A stretch of 64,000 nt of DNA from Brevibacillus migulae (lineage in GTDB: Bacteria; Bacillota; Bacilli; Brevibacillales; Brevibacillaceae), in the NCBI RefSeq assembly GCF_004521915.1, contig NZ_SDKD01000001.1, positions 62,001-126,000 of the forward strand, given 5' to 3'. This document shows, in pieces, positions 46,236 through 54,855 of this stretch; the stretch's first letter is position 1; each line of letters begins with the position of its first letter. Below the pieces are notes generated by a model that was not told the DNA's origin, searched no databases, and was given only the letters and a program-made list of their open reading frames with translations. Both the position numbers and the translations under genes were made by a program.

Positions 46236-47552
46236 ATGAAAAAAAGGGGATTGACGTGGGTGTTCGCTTCGCTTCTCGTCACGATGCTGGCTGCGGCAGG
46301 GTGTTCCAGCTCTGCGCCGCCGGCAGCAAACAACTCAGCTGAGTCACCTGCAAGCAATAGTGGAAACGCTTCCAATCAGGAGAAGGTGACGCTCACCTAT
46401 GCGCTATGGGATCAGAATCAGGCACCCGCGATGGAGGAAATCGCAAAACGGTTTACCGCAGCCAATCCGCATATCGAGGTGAAGATTGAAGTCACACCGT
46501 GGACCCAATATTGGACGAAAATGGACACCGCGGCGACTGGCGGTGTGCTGCCCGATTTGCTGTGGATGAACGGACCGAATATCGTCAAATACGCTTCCAA
46601 TGATATGCTGCTGCCGATCACCGATCAAATCAAGAAAGACGGCATCGATATGAGCAACTATCCCGAGGCGTTGATCAATCTGTACACGGTAGACGGACAA
46701 ATCTACGGAATTCCAAAAGATTTCGATACCGTGGGGCTTTGGTACAACAAGGAAATGTTCGACGCAGCCAAGATCCCTTACCCGGATGGAACATGGGATT
46801 GGGCCAAAGTGAAGGAAGTGGCGAAACAGCTGACCGACCCGGCAAAAGGTATCTACGGCTTCGCAGCGATGAATGCCAATCAGTCCGGCTATTACAATAT
46901 TATTTTCCAGCAGGGCGGCTTTGTCATATCCGAGGACCGCAAGAAATCGGGCTATGACGATCCTAAGAGCATCGAAGCATTGAAGTTTTGGTACAGCTTC
47001 ATCGAAGAGAAGCTCTCGCCCCCGGGCCATCTCATGGCAGAGTGGGATGCCGCGGCAAAGCTGTTCGAATCGGGGAAGGTAGCGATGATGACCCACGGCT
47101 CTTGGAAGGCAGTCGAATTCGGGCAAAACGAGTATACGAAGGATAAGGTGGATGTGACCTACCTGCCAAAGGGCAGCGTGAGCAATGCCAGTGTCATCCA
47201 TGGCTTGACCACGGTGATCGCAGCGAACACCAAGCATCCCGAAGAGGCGTGGGCCTTCTCCAAGTTCCTCGGCTCCAAGGAAGCGGCCGAGGTCCAGGCC
47301 CAGACAGGTGCGACCATCCCCGCATTCAAAGGGACGCAGGATGCGTGGGTAAAAGCGTTCCCGAATTTTCAAGCACAGGTCTTTATCGATCAGGCTGCCA
47401 CAGCGAACCCGTATCCGGTCTCCAAAGACACATCGAAATGGAATGCGCTGGAGACCGAATATTTCACCAAGGTGTGGGGAGGAGAAATGAAAATCGAGGA
47501 TGCTGCCCGGGAAATCGCCACGAAGATGAACGAATTTTTAGCGCAAGAATAA
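46236..47552 (+). CDS. CUT1 sugar ABC importer, substrate-binding lipoprotein
   Basis: A 438-residue family 1 solute-binding protein. The lipobox is LAAAGCSSS. The mature part begins LTYALWDQNQAPAMEEIAKRFTAANPHIEVKIEVTPW and contains YGIPKDFDTVGLWYNKEMFD, GKVAMMTHGSWKAVEF and ATIPAFK, typical of oligosaccharide or polyol binders. ATG at 46236 follows AGGGGGATC. A weak hairpin separates it from the permease genes, in line with higher expression of the binding protein. Confidence 0.93.
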   Translation: MKKRGLTWVFASLLVTMLAAAGCSSSAPPAANNSAESPASNSGNASNQEKVTLTYALWDQNQAPAMEEIAKRFTAANPHIEVKIEVTPWTQYWTKMDTAATGGVLPDLLWMNGPNIVKYASNDMLLPITDQIKKDGIDMSNYPEALINLYTVDGQIYGIPKDFDTVGLWYNKEMFDAAKIPYPDGTWDWAKVKEVAKQLTDPAKGIYGFAAMNANQSGYYNIIFQQGGFVISEDRKKSGYDDPKSIEALKFWYSFIEEKLSPPGHLMAEWDAAAKLFESGKVAMMTHGSWKAVEFGQNEYTKDKVDVTYLPKGSVSNASVIHGLTTVIAANTKHPEEAWAFSKFLGSKEAAEVQAQTGATIPAFKGTQDAWVKAFPNFQAQVFIDQAATANPYPVSKDTSKWNALETEYFTKVWGGEMKIEDAAREIATKMNEFLAQE

Positions 47553-47569
47553 AGGAAGGCTGACGGGAA

Positions 47570-47608
47570 CGGCTCCTCCGGCAGACCGAAGCCGTGGGGA
47601 GCCGCTTT
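47570..47608 (+). terminator. Partial intercistronic terminator/stability hairpin
   Basis: CGGCTCC (47570-47576) with GGAGCCG (47598-47604), an inner CGGC/GCCG, then CTTTTCC. It sits between binding-protein and permease genes, a usual spot for attenuating downstream expression. Confidence 0.5.
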
Positions 47609-47631
47609 TCCATCGAATGGAGGGGGGCGCA

Positions 47632-48540
47632 GTGGAACACGCAGCGCAATACCGCAAAAAACAGCAAAGACGCTCTGATTGGCTCTGGGCCTATGTGATG
47701 ATTGCCCCGACGGTCCTGGGACTGGCGTACTTTTACTTTTGGCCGATTGTGCAGACCATCTATTTCAGCTTCACCAAGTGGGGGGCGTTCGGCAAGTACA
47801 AATGGGCGGGGCTGGACAATTACGAGAAGCTCCTCGACGATCCGACCGTCTGGAAATCGCTGGGCAACACATTCGTCTACACGTTCCTGTCGGTGCCGGT
47901 GAGCATGGCGATATCCATTTTTGTTGCCGTCTTATTGAACCAAAAAATCAATGGGGTATCCGTGTACCGCACGCTATATTTCCTGCCTGTCGTGACCATG
48001 CCTACCGCCATCGCCATGGTGTGGAAATGGCTGTATCACAGCGAGTATGGACTGATCAACAATCTGCTGTCTTCCTTTTCGATTGAAGGGCCGCTGTGGA
48101 TCAATGATCCCGACATCGCCTTGTACTCGCTGGTGATTGTGGCGATCTGGAGCACGGTCGGGTACAACATGGTCATTTTCCTGTCGGGACTCCAGGGGAT
48201 ACCACGCACCTATTACGAAGCGGCCCAGATTGACGGAGCGGGACCCTATCGGCAATTTTTTCGCATCACACTGCCGCTTCTGACACCGACGATCTTTTTT
48301 GTCATGATTATTTCCATGATTAATGCGTTTCAGGTGTTCGACATTATTCTGATGATGATTGGACCGCAAAACAGCACGATTGATGATACGCAGTCGCTTG
48401 TCTATCTGTTCTATCACCACGCCTTCGTGGTCGATAACAAGGGGTATGCCGCAGCGATCGGCGTCATTCTGCTGGTCATCATCTTAGCTGTCACCATTGT
48501 GCAGATGAGGCTGCAGAAGAAATGGGTCCATTACGAATAG
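47632..48540 (+). CDS. CUT1 sugar ABC importer, permease 1 (MalF/UgpA-like)
   Basis: A permease of about 302 residues and six helices. It has the FTKWGAFGKYKWAGLDNYEKLLDDPTVWKSLGNTFVYT segment and an EAA loop YYEAAQIDGAGPYRQFFRITLPLLTP. GTG at 47632 is chosen because GGAGGGGG lies six bases upstream; the ATG at 47617 overlaps that site. It pairs with the next permease and the lipoprotein. No ATPase gene is present, so it must borrow a shared MsmK/UgpC-like ATPase. Confidence 0.93.
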   Translation: MEHAAQYRKKQQRRSDWLWAYVMIAPTVLGLAYFYFWPIVQTIYFSFTKWGAFGKYKWAGLDNYEKLLDDPTVWKSLGNTFVYTFLSVPVSMAISIFVAVLLNQKINGVSVYRTLYFLPVVTMPTAIAMVWKWLYHSEYGLINNLLSSFSIEGPLWINDPDIALYSLVIVAIWSTVGYNMVIFLSGLQGIPRTYYEAAQIDGAGPYRQFFRITLPLLTPTIFFVMIISMINAFQVFDIILMMIGPQNSTIDDTQSLVYLFYHHAFVVDNKGYAAAIGVILLVIILAVTIVQMRLQKKWVHYE

Positions 48541-48551
48541 GGGGAGCGGGT

Positions 48552-49388
48552 GTGAAAGCAACGGTAGGAACGACTACGAGGAAAGCGGCCATCGGCATCC
48601 ACCTGATCCTGATCTTCGGTGCCTTGCTGATGGTCGGGCCATTCCTTTGGATGCTGCTGACCTCTTTTAAGACGTTGGGTGAAGCGACGCAGGTACCGCC
48701 GATTATCTTCCCTAAGGTTTTCCAATGGAAAAACTATGCGGATGCGACAGTGACTCTACCCTTTTTCACCTTTTACTGGAACACGATCATCACGACGGTC
48801 GCCAAGGTACTGGGCCAGATGATCCTCTGTTCCATTGCCGCCTATGCGTTTGCGCGAATTGAATTTCCCGGGAGAAACGTGCTGTTTGTCTTTTGCTTGT
48901 CCGTCCTGATGGTGCCCAGCCAGGTCTATTTGCTGCCGCAGTTTTTGCTGATCCGTGATCTGGGCTGGTTGAATTCGCTGGAAGCGTTGATTGTCCCGGG
49001 ATTATTCAGCGCATTCGGTACCTTTTTGCTCCGCCAGTTTTTCCTTTCCTTGCCAAAAGAGCTGGAGGAATCGGCGAAATTGGATGGCTGCAATCATATA
49101 CAGATCTATTTCCACATCATGCTTCCGTTGATCAAGCCGGGCTTGATTGCGCTGGCCATCTTCACGGCGCTGTGGTCATGGAATGACTTGATGTGGCCGC
49201 TGATTGTTAACAGCTCTCCGGAGAAGATGACCTTGTCGGCGGGCCTCGCCTCCCTGCAAGGGCAAAACATGACGCATTATCCGATATTGATGGCGGGAGC
49301 GCTGTTGGCGATTTTGCCGATGATTGTCCTGTTTATGTTTCTGCAAAAGCAGTTTGTCGAGGGGATCTCTTTGACGGGTTCCAAATAA
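48552..49388 (+). CDS. CUT1 sugar ABC importer, permease 2 (MalG/UgpE-like)
   Basis: A permease of about 278 residues and six helices. It starts with the family pattern LLMVGPFLWMLLTSFKTLGEATQVPP and has the EAA loop LEESAKLDGCNHIQIYFHIMLPLIKPG and the end LQKQFVEGISLTGSK, typical of MalG-like proteins. GTG at 48552 follows AGGGGGAG; an in-frame ATG at 48522 lies within the preceding gene without a site. It starts 11 bp after permease 1. Confidence 0.93.
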   Translation: MKATVGTTTRKAAIGIHLILIFGALLMVGPFLWMLLTSFKTLGEATQVPPIIFPKVFQWKNYADATVTLPFFTFYWNTIITTVAKVLGQMILCSIAAYAFARIEFPGRNVLFVFCLSVLMVPSQVYLLPQFLLIRDLGWLNSLEALIVPGLFSAFGTFLLRQFFLSLPKELEESAKLDGCNHIQIYFHIMLPLIKPGLIALAIFTALWSWNDLMWPLIVNSSPEKMTLSAGLASLQGQNMTHYPILMAGALLAILPMIVLFMFLQKQFVEGISLTGSK

Positions 49389-49420
49389 CACGCAGTAAAA
49401 AGGGAAGGGAGAGAATGTAA

Positions 49421-50437
49421 ATGCATCATGTCCTGGTCGTTGGAGCGGGGACGATGGGCAGTGTCCATGCCCGAAGCTTCGCCCGGATGGAAAACGTAAA
49501 GCTGGCAGGGATCGTAGATATTCGCGCCAATATTGTAGGGCCGCTCGCCGAGTCTCTTCAGACGCAGGCTTTTGCAAGCTATGAAGAGGCGATGGCCGCA
49601 CTGGAGCGGGTAGATATCGTGGATATTTGCTTGCCCACCGATTTGCATAAGACCTATGTGCTGAAAGCGGCAGCCGCAGGCAAGCATGTGATTTGCGAAA
49701 AGCCATTGGCCGGCAATTTGGCGGATGCCCAAGAGATGATAGACTTTTGTCGCGAGCGCAATGTGAAGCTGTTCGTGGGACACGTCCTCCGCTTTTTTCC
49801 GGAATACGTGCAAGCGAAAAGGCTGGTGGACAGCGGGGCTATCGGAGAGGTCGCCATGGTCAACACGTTTCGCGGCGGGATCTTCCCGACTGCCTGGAAG
49901 GACTGGTATGCCGATGTGAAGATAAGCGGCGGGCTGATCCTCGATATGATCATCCATGATTTTGACTTTTTGCGCTGGTGCTTCGGTGAGGTCGAACGCG
50001 TCTATGCCAAAAGCATGATCGGCAGAACGTTCGCCCGCATGGAGTACGCGCTTGTCAGCCTGCGCTTTGCAAATGGCGTGATCGCCCATATCGAAGGGAG
50101 CTGGGCTCATCAGGGCTTCTCGATGAAATTTGAGCTGGCCGGAAAAAAAGGGGTGATCGACTATGACAGCCGTGCCGCGAGTCCGGTGGTATCCACACTC
50201 CGCAAGCAGGAGGCAGGGCAAGGCGGTGTAGCGGTTCCGGAGAGTCCTTTACGCGAAAGTCCGTATTTTCTGGAGCTGCAGCATTTTCTGGCTGCGATCG
50301 AGCGGGAGACAGAGCCGCTCGTGACCCCGGAGGATGCCTATAAAGCGATGGAGATCGCACTGGCCGCACTGAAATCGATCGAGACAGGCAAGCCGGTCTC
50401 ATTGGCACATAGCGCTGGCAAAGGAGGAGATTGCTGA
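49421..50437 (+). CDS. Gfo/Idh/MocA-family oxidoreductase 1
   Basis: A 338-residue NAD(P)-dependent dehydrogenase of the inositol dehydrogenase/glucose-fructose oxidoreductase family: GAGTMGSVHARSFARM nucleotide loop, HVICEKPLAGN (catalytic Lys of EKP), and a C-terminal GFO_IDH_MocA_C beta sheet with GGLILDMIIHDFDFLRWCFGEVERVYAK. It likely oxidises a hydroxyl of the imported sugar or cyclitol. Its TGA overlaps the next ATG. Confidence 0.93.
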   Translation: MHHVLVVGAGTMGSVHARSFARMENVKLAGIVDIRANIVGPLAESLQTQAFASYEEAMAALERVDIVDICLPTDLHKTYVLKAAAAGKHVICEKPLAGNLADAQEMIDFCRERNVKLFVGHVLRFFPEYVQAKRLVDSGAIGEVAMVNTFRGGIFPTAWKDWYADVKISGGLILDMIIHDFDFLRWCFGEVERVYAKSMIGRTFARMEYALVSLRFANGVIAHIEGSWAHQGFSMKFELAGKKGVIDYDSRAASPVVSTLRKQEAGQGGVAVPESPLRESPYFLELQHFLAAIERETEPLVTPEDAYKAMEIALAALKSIETGKPVSLAHSAGKGGDC

Positions 50438-51426
50438 TGAAAGTAGGGATCATCAGTTTTGCGCATATGCATGCACATAGCTATGCGCAGGCTATTCAGG
50501 AGCTGGAGGGAGTGGAGCTGGCAGGGATTTATGATGATGATCCGGAACGTGGGCAAAAGGCGGCTGCACGATACCAGACAACCTTTTACAGCAGCTATCA
50601 GGAGCTGCTGGCGAGCGAGATCGACGCGGTGATCGTTACCTCGGAAAATGCTAGCCATCGGGAGCATGTGGTCGCTTGCGCCGCGGCAGGAAAACACGTG
50701 CTGTGCGAGAAGCCTCTGGCCACGACCGCTGAGGATGCCGAAGCCATGATCCAAGCCTGCAGGGAGCATCAGGTGATCCTGCAAACAGCGTTTCCCGTCC
50801 GCTACAACACGGCAATCCTGCGGGCGAAAGCATACATGGAGGAAGGAAAGCTCGGGCGGATCATCGCCATGAAAGGAACGAACCGGGGGAAAAATCCGGG
50901 CGGCTGGTTTGTGGATCCGCAAAAATCCGGTGGTGGCGCGGTAATCGACCACACCGTTCACGTCGTGGATATCATGCGCTGGTTTCTCGGAGCCGAGGTC
51001 GCAGAGGTGTATGCGGAAGTAGGGTACCAACTGGCGTCCGAAATACCGATCGACGACTGCGGCTTGATCACCATGGAATTCAACAATGGCGTATTTGCCA
51101 CACTGGACTGCAGCTGGTCGCGCAATCAAAGCTACCCGACCTGGGGAGATGTCACCCTGGAAATCGTCGGAACAGACGGAACGCTCAAAATCGATGCCTT
51201 TGCGCAAAAGCTGGACGTGTACAGCAACGATTCCGGCCACATCTATGCGTATTGGGGGGATGACATGGATCAACAGCTCGTCCATGATTTCCTCGACAGC
51301 GTCAGGAAAAACGAGCAGCCGAAGATTACCGGAGAAGACGGACTTCGCGCGCTGGAGGTAGCGCTTGCCGCTTATCAATCGGCGAGGGAGCTGGAACCGG
51401 TGCGGATCGAGAAAAGCCAAGCGTGA
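50437..51426 (+). CDS. Gfo/Idh/MocA-family oxidoreductase 2
   Basis: A 329-residue dehydrogenase of the same family: SFAHMHAHSYAQAI in the nucleotide region, HVLCEKPLATT as the EKP motif, and GGGAVIDHTVHVVDIMRWFLGAEVAEVYAE in the substrate domain. The N-terminal nucleotide loop lacks the usual GxGxxG (it reads GIISFAHMHAHS), which may alter cofactor binding. ATG at 50437 lies nine bases after AGGAGG and overlaps the previous stop; a TTG two codons upstream is less likely. Confidence 0.9.
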   Translation: MKVGIISFAHMHAHSYAQAIQELEGVELAGIYDDDPERGQKAAARYQTTFYSSYQELLASEIDAVIVTSENASHREHVVACAAAGKHVLCEKPLATTAEDAEAMIQACREHQVILQTAFPVRYNTAILRAKAYMEEGKLGRIIAMKGTNRGKNPGGWFVDPQKSGGGAVIDHTVHVVDIMRWFLGAEVAEVYAEVGYQLASEIPIDDCGLITMEFNNGVFATLDCSWSRNQSYPTWGDVTLEIVGTDGTLKIDAFAQKLDVYSNDSGHIYAYWGDDMDQQLVHDFLDSVRKNEQPKITGEDGLRALEVALAAYQSARELEPVRIEKSQA

Positions 51427-51446
51427 CAGGGAAATGGGGGATTGGC

Positions 51447-52280
51447 ATGTTAAAGGGAATCAATCAATGGTGCTTTCCGGATGCGACGCCGCTGGAAACG
51501 CTTTTTGCCCATAGCCAAAAAGCGGGCTTCGACGCCGTAGAGCTGAATCTGTATCAACCAGGTGCGGTCGGCTTGACGCTGGAAACCAGCTTGCATGAGG
51601 CGGAGGACATCGCCAAGCTGGCGGAATCGTTCAATCTGCAGCTGCGCAGCCTGTCCACCGGATTGCTGTGGCAAGCGCCGCTTTCTTCTCCGGATGAGTC
51701 GGTTAGAGAGAAGGGACGAGCGATCGTCGAAAAGCAGATCGAGCTGGCCAATGCCATCGGTGCGGATACTGTGCTGGTGGTGCCGGGCGTTGTAGATGCT
51801 CAGACGTCCTATGAGCAGTGCTATGAACATTCGCAAAGGGAGCTGCGCAAGCTGATTCCCGTAGCGGAAAAACACGGCATCCAGATCGGCATTGAAAACG
51901 TGTGGAACAAGTTTTTGCTGTCGCCGCTGGAAATGGCGAGATATATCGATGAGCTGGATTCCCCGTATGTGGGGGCGTATTTTGATGTGGGCAACGTGCT
52001 CCAGTTCGGATATCCGGAGCAATGGATCCGCATTCTGGGCAAGCGGATTCGCAAGGTGCACGTCAAAGATTTTCGGACGAATGTGGGCAACATCACGGGC
52101 TTTGTGCCCTTGCTGGCGGGTGACGTGAATTGGCGGGAGGTCCGTACGGCATTGGCGGAAATCGGATACCAAGACACCGTCACAGCCGAAATCAGCCCGT
52201 ACGCGGCATCGCCCGTACAATTGGCCTATGACACCGCTGCTCATCTTGCAGTCATTCTTGATCAGGAAACGGCGGAGTAA
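51447..52280 (+). CDS. Sugar-phosphate isomerase/epimerase (AP endonuclease 2-like TIM barrel)
   Basis: A 277-residue TIM-barrel protein of the IolE/IolI/xylose-isomerase-like family: DAVELNLYQPGAVG, TVLVVPGVVD, IQIGIENVWNKFLLSPLEM (metal-ligand Glu), VGAYFDVGN (Asp) and RKVHVKDFRTN (His). It probably isomerises or epimerises a keto-sugar made by the flanking dehydrogenases. ATG at 51447 follows ATGGGGGATT; the frame opens eight codons earlier. It lies between two Gfo/Idh/MocA genes in one operon. Confidence 0.9.
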   Translation: MLKGINQWCFPDATPLETLFAHSQKAGFDAVELNLYQPGAVGLTLETSLHEAEDIAKLAESFNLQLRSLSTGLLWQAPLSSPDESVREKGRAIVEKQIELANAIGADTVLVVPGVVDAQTSYEQCYEHSQRELRKLIPVAEKHGIQIGIENVWNKFLLSPLEMARYIDELDSPYVGAYFDVGNVLQFGYPEQWIRILGKRIRKVHVKDFRTNVGNITGFVPLLAGDVNWREVRTALAEIGYQDTVTAEISPYAASPVQLAYDTAAHLAVILDQETAE

Positions 52281-52305
52281 CGCTGCTAAAAAGGAGAGAA
52301 CGCCC

Positions 52306-53265
52306 ATGAAGGTACGGGTTGGTTTTGTCGGAGCAGGTGGCATCGCCAAGGTCCACATGAAGCTTTTGGCGGAAAATGAGAACGTGCGATTAACGGCAGT
52401 CACGGATGTGGCGAGCTCTGCGGCAGATCATGCTGCCAGCCTATATGGGATGAAGCCGTATGCGGATTACCGTGAAATGCTGGAGCAAGAATCCATCGAT
52501 GCGTTGTTCATCTGCGTCCCCCCATTTGCCCATGGCCAGCTTGAGCTGGACGCCTTGGAGCGAGGGATCCATCTGTTTGTCGAGAAGCCTGTCGGATTGG
52601 ACATGGATACGGTTAATCGCATCGCCGAAAAGATCAGTGAATCGCAGGTTATCACAAGCACGGGATACTGCTTGCGGTATCAAGAGGGGATTGCACAAGC
52701 GAAGGAATATTTGCAAGACAAAACGATCGCGATGGTGCGTGGACATTATCTCACCAGATTTGTGGAGACGCCCTGGTGGAGAGAGCAAGAAAAATCCGGG
52801 GGCCAATTGGTGGAACAGGCGACCCATACGCTGGATCTCATCCGATATCTCGCAGGCGACATTCGCAACGTGTATGCCCATATGGCGCTGCGCGTGTTCC
52901 ACGATGTACCGGGACTCGATATTCCGGACGTAGGCTCGATCAATCTGCTGATGGAATCCGGCGCGGTTGGTCATCTTGATACCAGCTTTACACAACTGGA
53001 TCACCGCACAGGCATTGAAATACTTGGGCGCGACTTTCGGGTAGAGATTTCCGGCGGGACGGTGGCGATCGTGGAGAAAGAGCGGACGATCATCTACAAG
53101 AGCACCACAGACATGTACAAGGCGCAGGATGATGCTTTTATTCAGGCCGTGCTGACGGGGAATCGCGGTCTGGTCCTTGCTCCTTATGAGGAGGCGGCCA
53201 AGACATTGCAAGTCACATTGGCAGCGAATGAATCCGCCCTTTCAGACCGGGTGGTGCACGTATAA
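52306..53265 (+). CDS. Gfo/Idh/MocA-family oxidoreductase 3
   Basis: A 319-residue dehydrogenase: VGFVGAGGIAKVHMKLLAENENV nucleotide loop, HLFVEKPVGLD, and GGQLVEQATHTLDLIRYLAGDIRNVYAH in the C-domain. It is the third copy of the family in the operon and the last gene before a strong terminator. ATG at 52306 follows AAAAGGAGAG; the longer frame overlaps the epimerase gene. Three dehydrogenases and one isomerase suggest stepwise oxidation/reduction of a single sugar, as in keto-sugar or cyclitol breakdown. Confidence 0.93.
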   Translation: MKVRVGFVGAGGIAKVHMKLLAENENVRLTAVTDVASSAADHAASLYGMKPYADYREMLEQESIDALFICVPPFAHGQLELDALERGIHLFVEKPVGLDMDTVNRIAEKISESQVITSTGYCLRYQEGIAQAKEYLQDKTIAMVRGHYLTRFVETPWWREQEKSGGQLVEQATHTLDLIRYLAGDIRNVYAHMALRVFHDVPGLDIPDVGSINLLMESGAVGHLDTSFTQLDHRTGIEILGRDFRVEISGGTVAIVEKERTIIYKSTTDMYKAQDDAFIQAVLTGNRGLVLAPYEEAAKTLQVTLAANESALSDRVVHV

Positions 53266-53274
53266 TTGGCTGGC

Positions 53275-53307
53275 AGGCATCGGGGAATCCGATGCCTTCT
53301 TTTTTTG
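53275..53307 (+). terminator. Terminator of the sugar operon
   Basis: AGGCATCGG and CCGATGCCT with a five-base loop, then TCTTTTTTTG. Confidence 0.9.
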
Positions 53308-53341
53308 CTTTTTGCTCAGCAGACGTCTTACGCAATAGTAA

Positions 53342-53421
53342 TTTTTGGGAAATTTATGATGAAATCCAGCTCGCATTCCCGGGAATGTTCCTGAGGGTAA
53401 CTAAGGATGATTTCCCAAAAA
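53342..53421. promoter_or_regulatory. Nested dyads upstream of the RiPP-like cassette
   Basis: A perfect 12-base inverted repeat TTTTTGGGAAAT (53342-53353) with ATTTCCCAAAAA (53410-53421) encloses a 14-base palindrome CATTCCCGGGAATG (53374-53387). A related ATTCC...GGGAAT lies at about 53434-53451. No clear sigma-A promoter is seen. The repeats are good candidates for operator sites or a looped control region of the cassette. Confidence 0.55.
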
Positions 53422-53495
53422 ATAGGGTGTGGATTCCATTGTGACGGGAATGGTGGGTTTGATAAAGTTTGAAGCGTGAAGAGGAGGTGATACAT

Positions 53496-53582
53496 ATGAA
53501 AATCGAAATCCGTGAAGTAGAAAACCTTACCCCAACAGCTATCCACCTGGATCCAGATCCAGAGGCAGCTTACCAGGCGTAA
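53496..53582 (+). CDS. Putative RiPP precursor peptide, 28 residues
   Basis: A 28-codon ORF preceded by AGGAGGTGAT, the strongest ribosome site in the area, six bases before the ATG. The peptide begins MKIEIREVENLTPTAIH and ends LDPDPEAAYQA. It has no Cys and no Ser, so thiazole or lanthionine chemistry at those residues is excluded. The Asp-Pro-Asp-Pro-Glu stretch near the C-terminus offers carboxylates for an adenylating enzyme. It is followed by an attenuator hairpin and an RRE-bearing E1-like enzyme. The N-terminal half would be the leader bound by the RRE; the core boundary is unknown. The role is inferred from context. Confidence 0.7.
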   Translation: MKIEIREVENLTPTAIHLDPDPEAAYQA

Positions 53583-53600
53583 GATTCTACAACTGCCAGG

Positions 53601-53628
53601 AGGCCGCACTGTGATGGTGCGGCCTTTC
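53601..53628 (+). terminator. Intercistronic attenuator after the precursor gene
   Basis: AGGCCGCAC (53601-53609) with GTGCGGCCT (53617-53625) and a seven-base loop, ending in TTT only. A leaky terminator here would give much more precursor than enzyme mRNA, as in many peptide operons. Confidence 0.7.
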
Positions 53629-53706
53629 TCCGTCGATATGCTCCGCCAAAGACTTGGCGTAGCCAAGTTTTTTCTAAATGGTGACGAAAAGGAGGGTGTA
53701 ATTACA

Positions 53707-54855
53707 GTGAGACCAAAACTAAAACCGTATTTTAAGCATGTAACGTCTTCCGAGAACGGGATCATCCGTGTCAAAATGGAGCGAACCAGCTTGGAAATCA
53801 ACGATCCCGAAGGAAAAGTGATGGCATTCATCGATTACCTGGATGGTGAACGTACGCTTGAGGAGATCGCCCAGAAATGCCAGATGTCCACAGAGGACGC
53901 TTGGAATGGCGTGCAAATGCTCAACCAATACAACATGCTGGAAGCGTTGGATCAGGAGCCCATGGGGTTGACCGAACGCGAACAGCTTCGCTATAAAAAC
54001 AATCTCACGTACTTTTCCCATTATGAGACGCTTGAGGAAAGCAAGTACGTGTTCCAGCAGAGATTGAAGAACTCCAAGGTGGCAGTCCTGGGGCTAGGCT
54101 CCGGAAGCGTGATTGCGGCTTGGCTCGCCTCCATGGGAGTCGGAAAAATCATAGGCGTTGATTTTGACCGCGTGGAACTGAATAATCTGAATCGGCAATT
54201 CTTTTACACGGAAGATGACGTCGGGGAGTTGAAAACGCAGGCGACAAAACGCCGCTTGGAAAAGCTGAACAGCGACATCCAGGTAGAGGTGCATGAGAAA
54301 GAAATCGACAGTGCGGCTTTCTTGATCGATATTTTGGATGGTGTTGATTTCGTGGTGAACGCGATCGATTCTCCGCCGGTCCAGGGTACGCGCTTTGTGA
54401 ATGCGGCCTGCCTCCATCATCGCATCCCGGCCATCCATATCGCGATCGGGAATACCATCGGCTTCTTTTACCGGGTGACGCCCTTCGTCAATGGTTGTAC
54501 AGATTGCCGGTTGCTCGAGACGATTCGCAATGACGCTTCTGCATTGGATCGGATGCGCCGAAGGGTCGATGGCACATTGCCAAAAGTGGACTTTGGCAAT
54601 CCGGGATTCGCTCCCAATGTGGCCACTTTGACTGCGCTGGTAGCCTCCGAGGTATGCAAGCAACTGACAGGTTACCACAAAGGCCAGCAGCAAGCGTTTA
54701 CGATATGGGATGTGCACAGTTTCCAGCTGCACGGAAAGGATTTCCCCCGTCTGCCTGAGTGTCCGTCCTGCGGTTCAGCGCGCGCTCAGCAATCCGTCGA
54801 ACCTTGCAGCCTGGCGGAAATCGTCGATATCGTAGAAGGAATGCATGCGCGATGA
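53707..54855 (+). CDS. E1/ThiF-like adenylating enzyme with N-terminal RRE (PqqD-like) domain
   Basis: A 382-residue protein. Residues about 1-82 form a winged-helix RRE/PqqD-like domain (VKMERTSLEINDPEGKVMAFIDYLDGERTLEEIAQKC). An E1-like domain follows: VLGLGSGSVIAAWLASMGVGKIIGVDFDRVELNNLNRQ (nucleotide loop near 128, conserved Asp and Arg) and FVVNAIDSPP. Two Cys pairs (CTDC, CPSC) are placed as in the Zn site of MoeB/ThiF proteins. Such enzymes activate a carboxylate as the acyl-AMP; MccB and PaaA do this on short peptides. GTG at 53707 follows AAAAGGAGGG; the frame opens 32 codons earlier, through the attenuator. It overlaps the peptidase gene by ATGA. Confidence 0.88.
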   Translation: MRPKLKPYFKHVTSSENGIIRVKMERTSLEINDPEGKVMAFIDYLDGERTLEEIAQKCQMSTEDAWNGVQMLNQYNMLEALDQEPMGLTEREQLRYKNNLTYFSHYETLEESKYVFQQRLKNSKVAVLGLGSGSVIAAWLASMGVGKIIGVDFDRVELNNLNRQFFYTEDDVGELKTQATKRRLEKLNSDIQVEVHEKEIDSAAFLIDILDGVDFVVNAIDSPPVQGTRFVNAACLHHRIPAIHIAIGNTIGFFYRVTPFVNGCTDCRLLETIRNDASALDRMRRRVDGTLPKVDFGNPGFAPNVATLTALVASEVCKQLTGYHKGQQQAFTIWDVHSFQLHGKDFPRLPECPSCGSARAQQSVEPCSLAEIVDIVEGMHAR

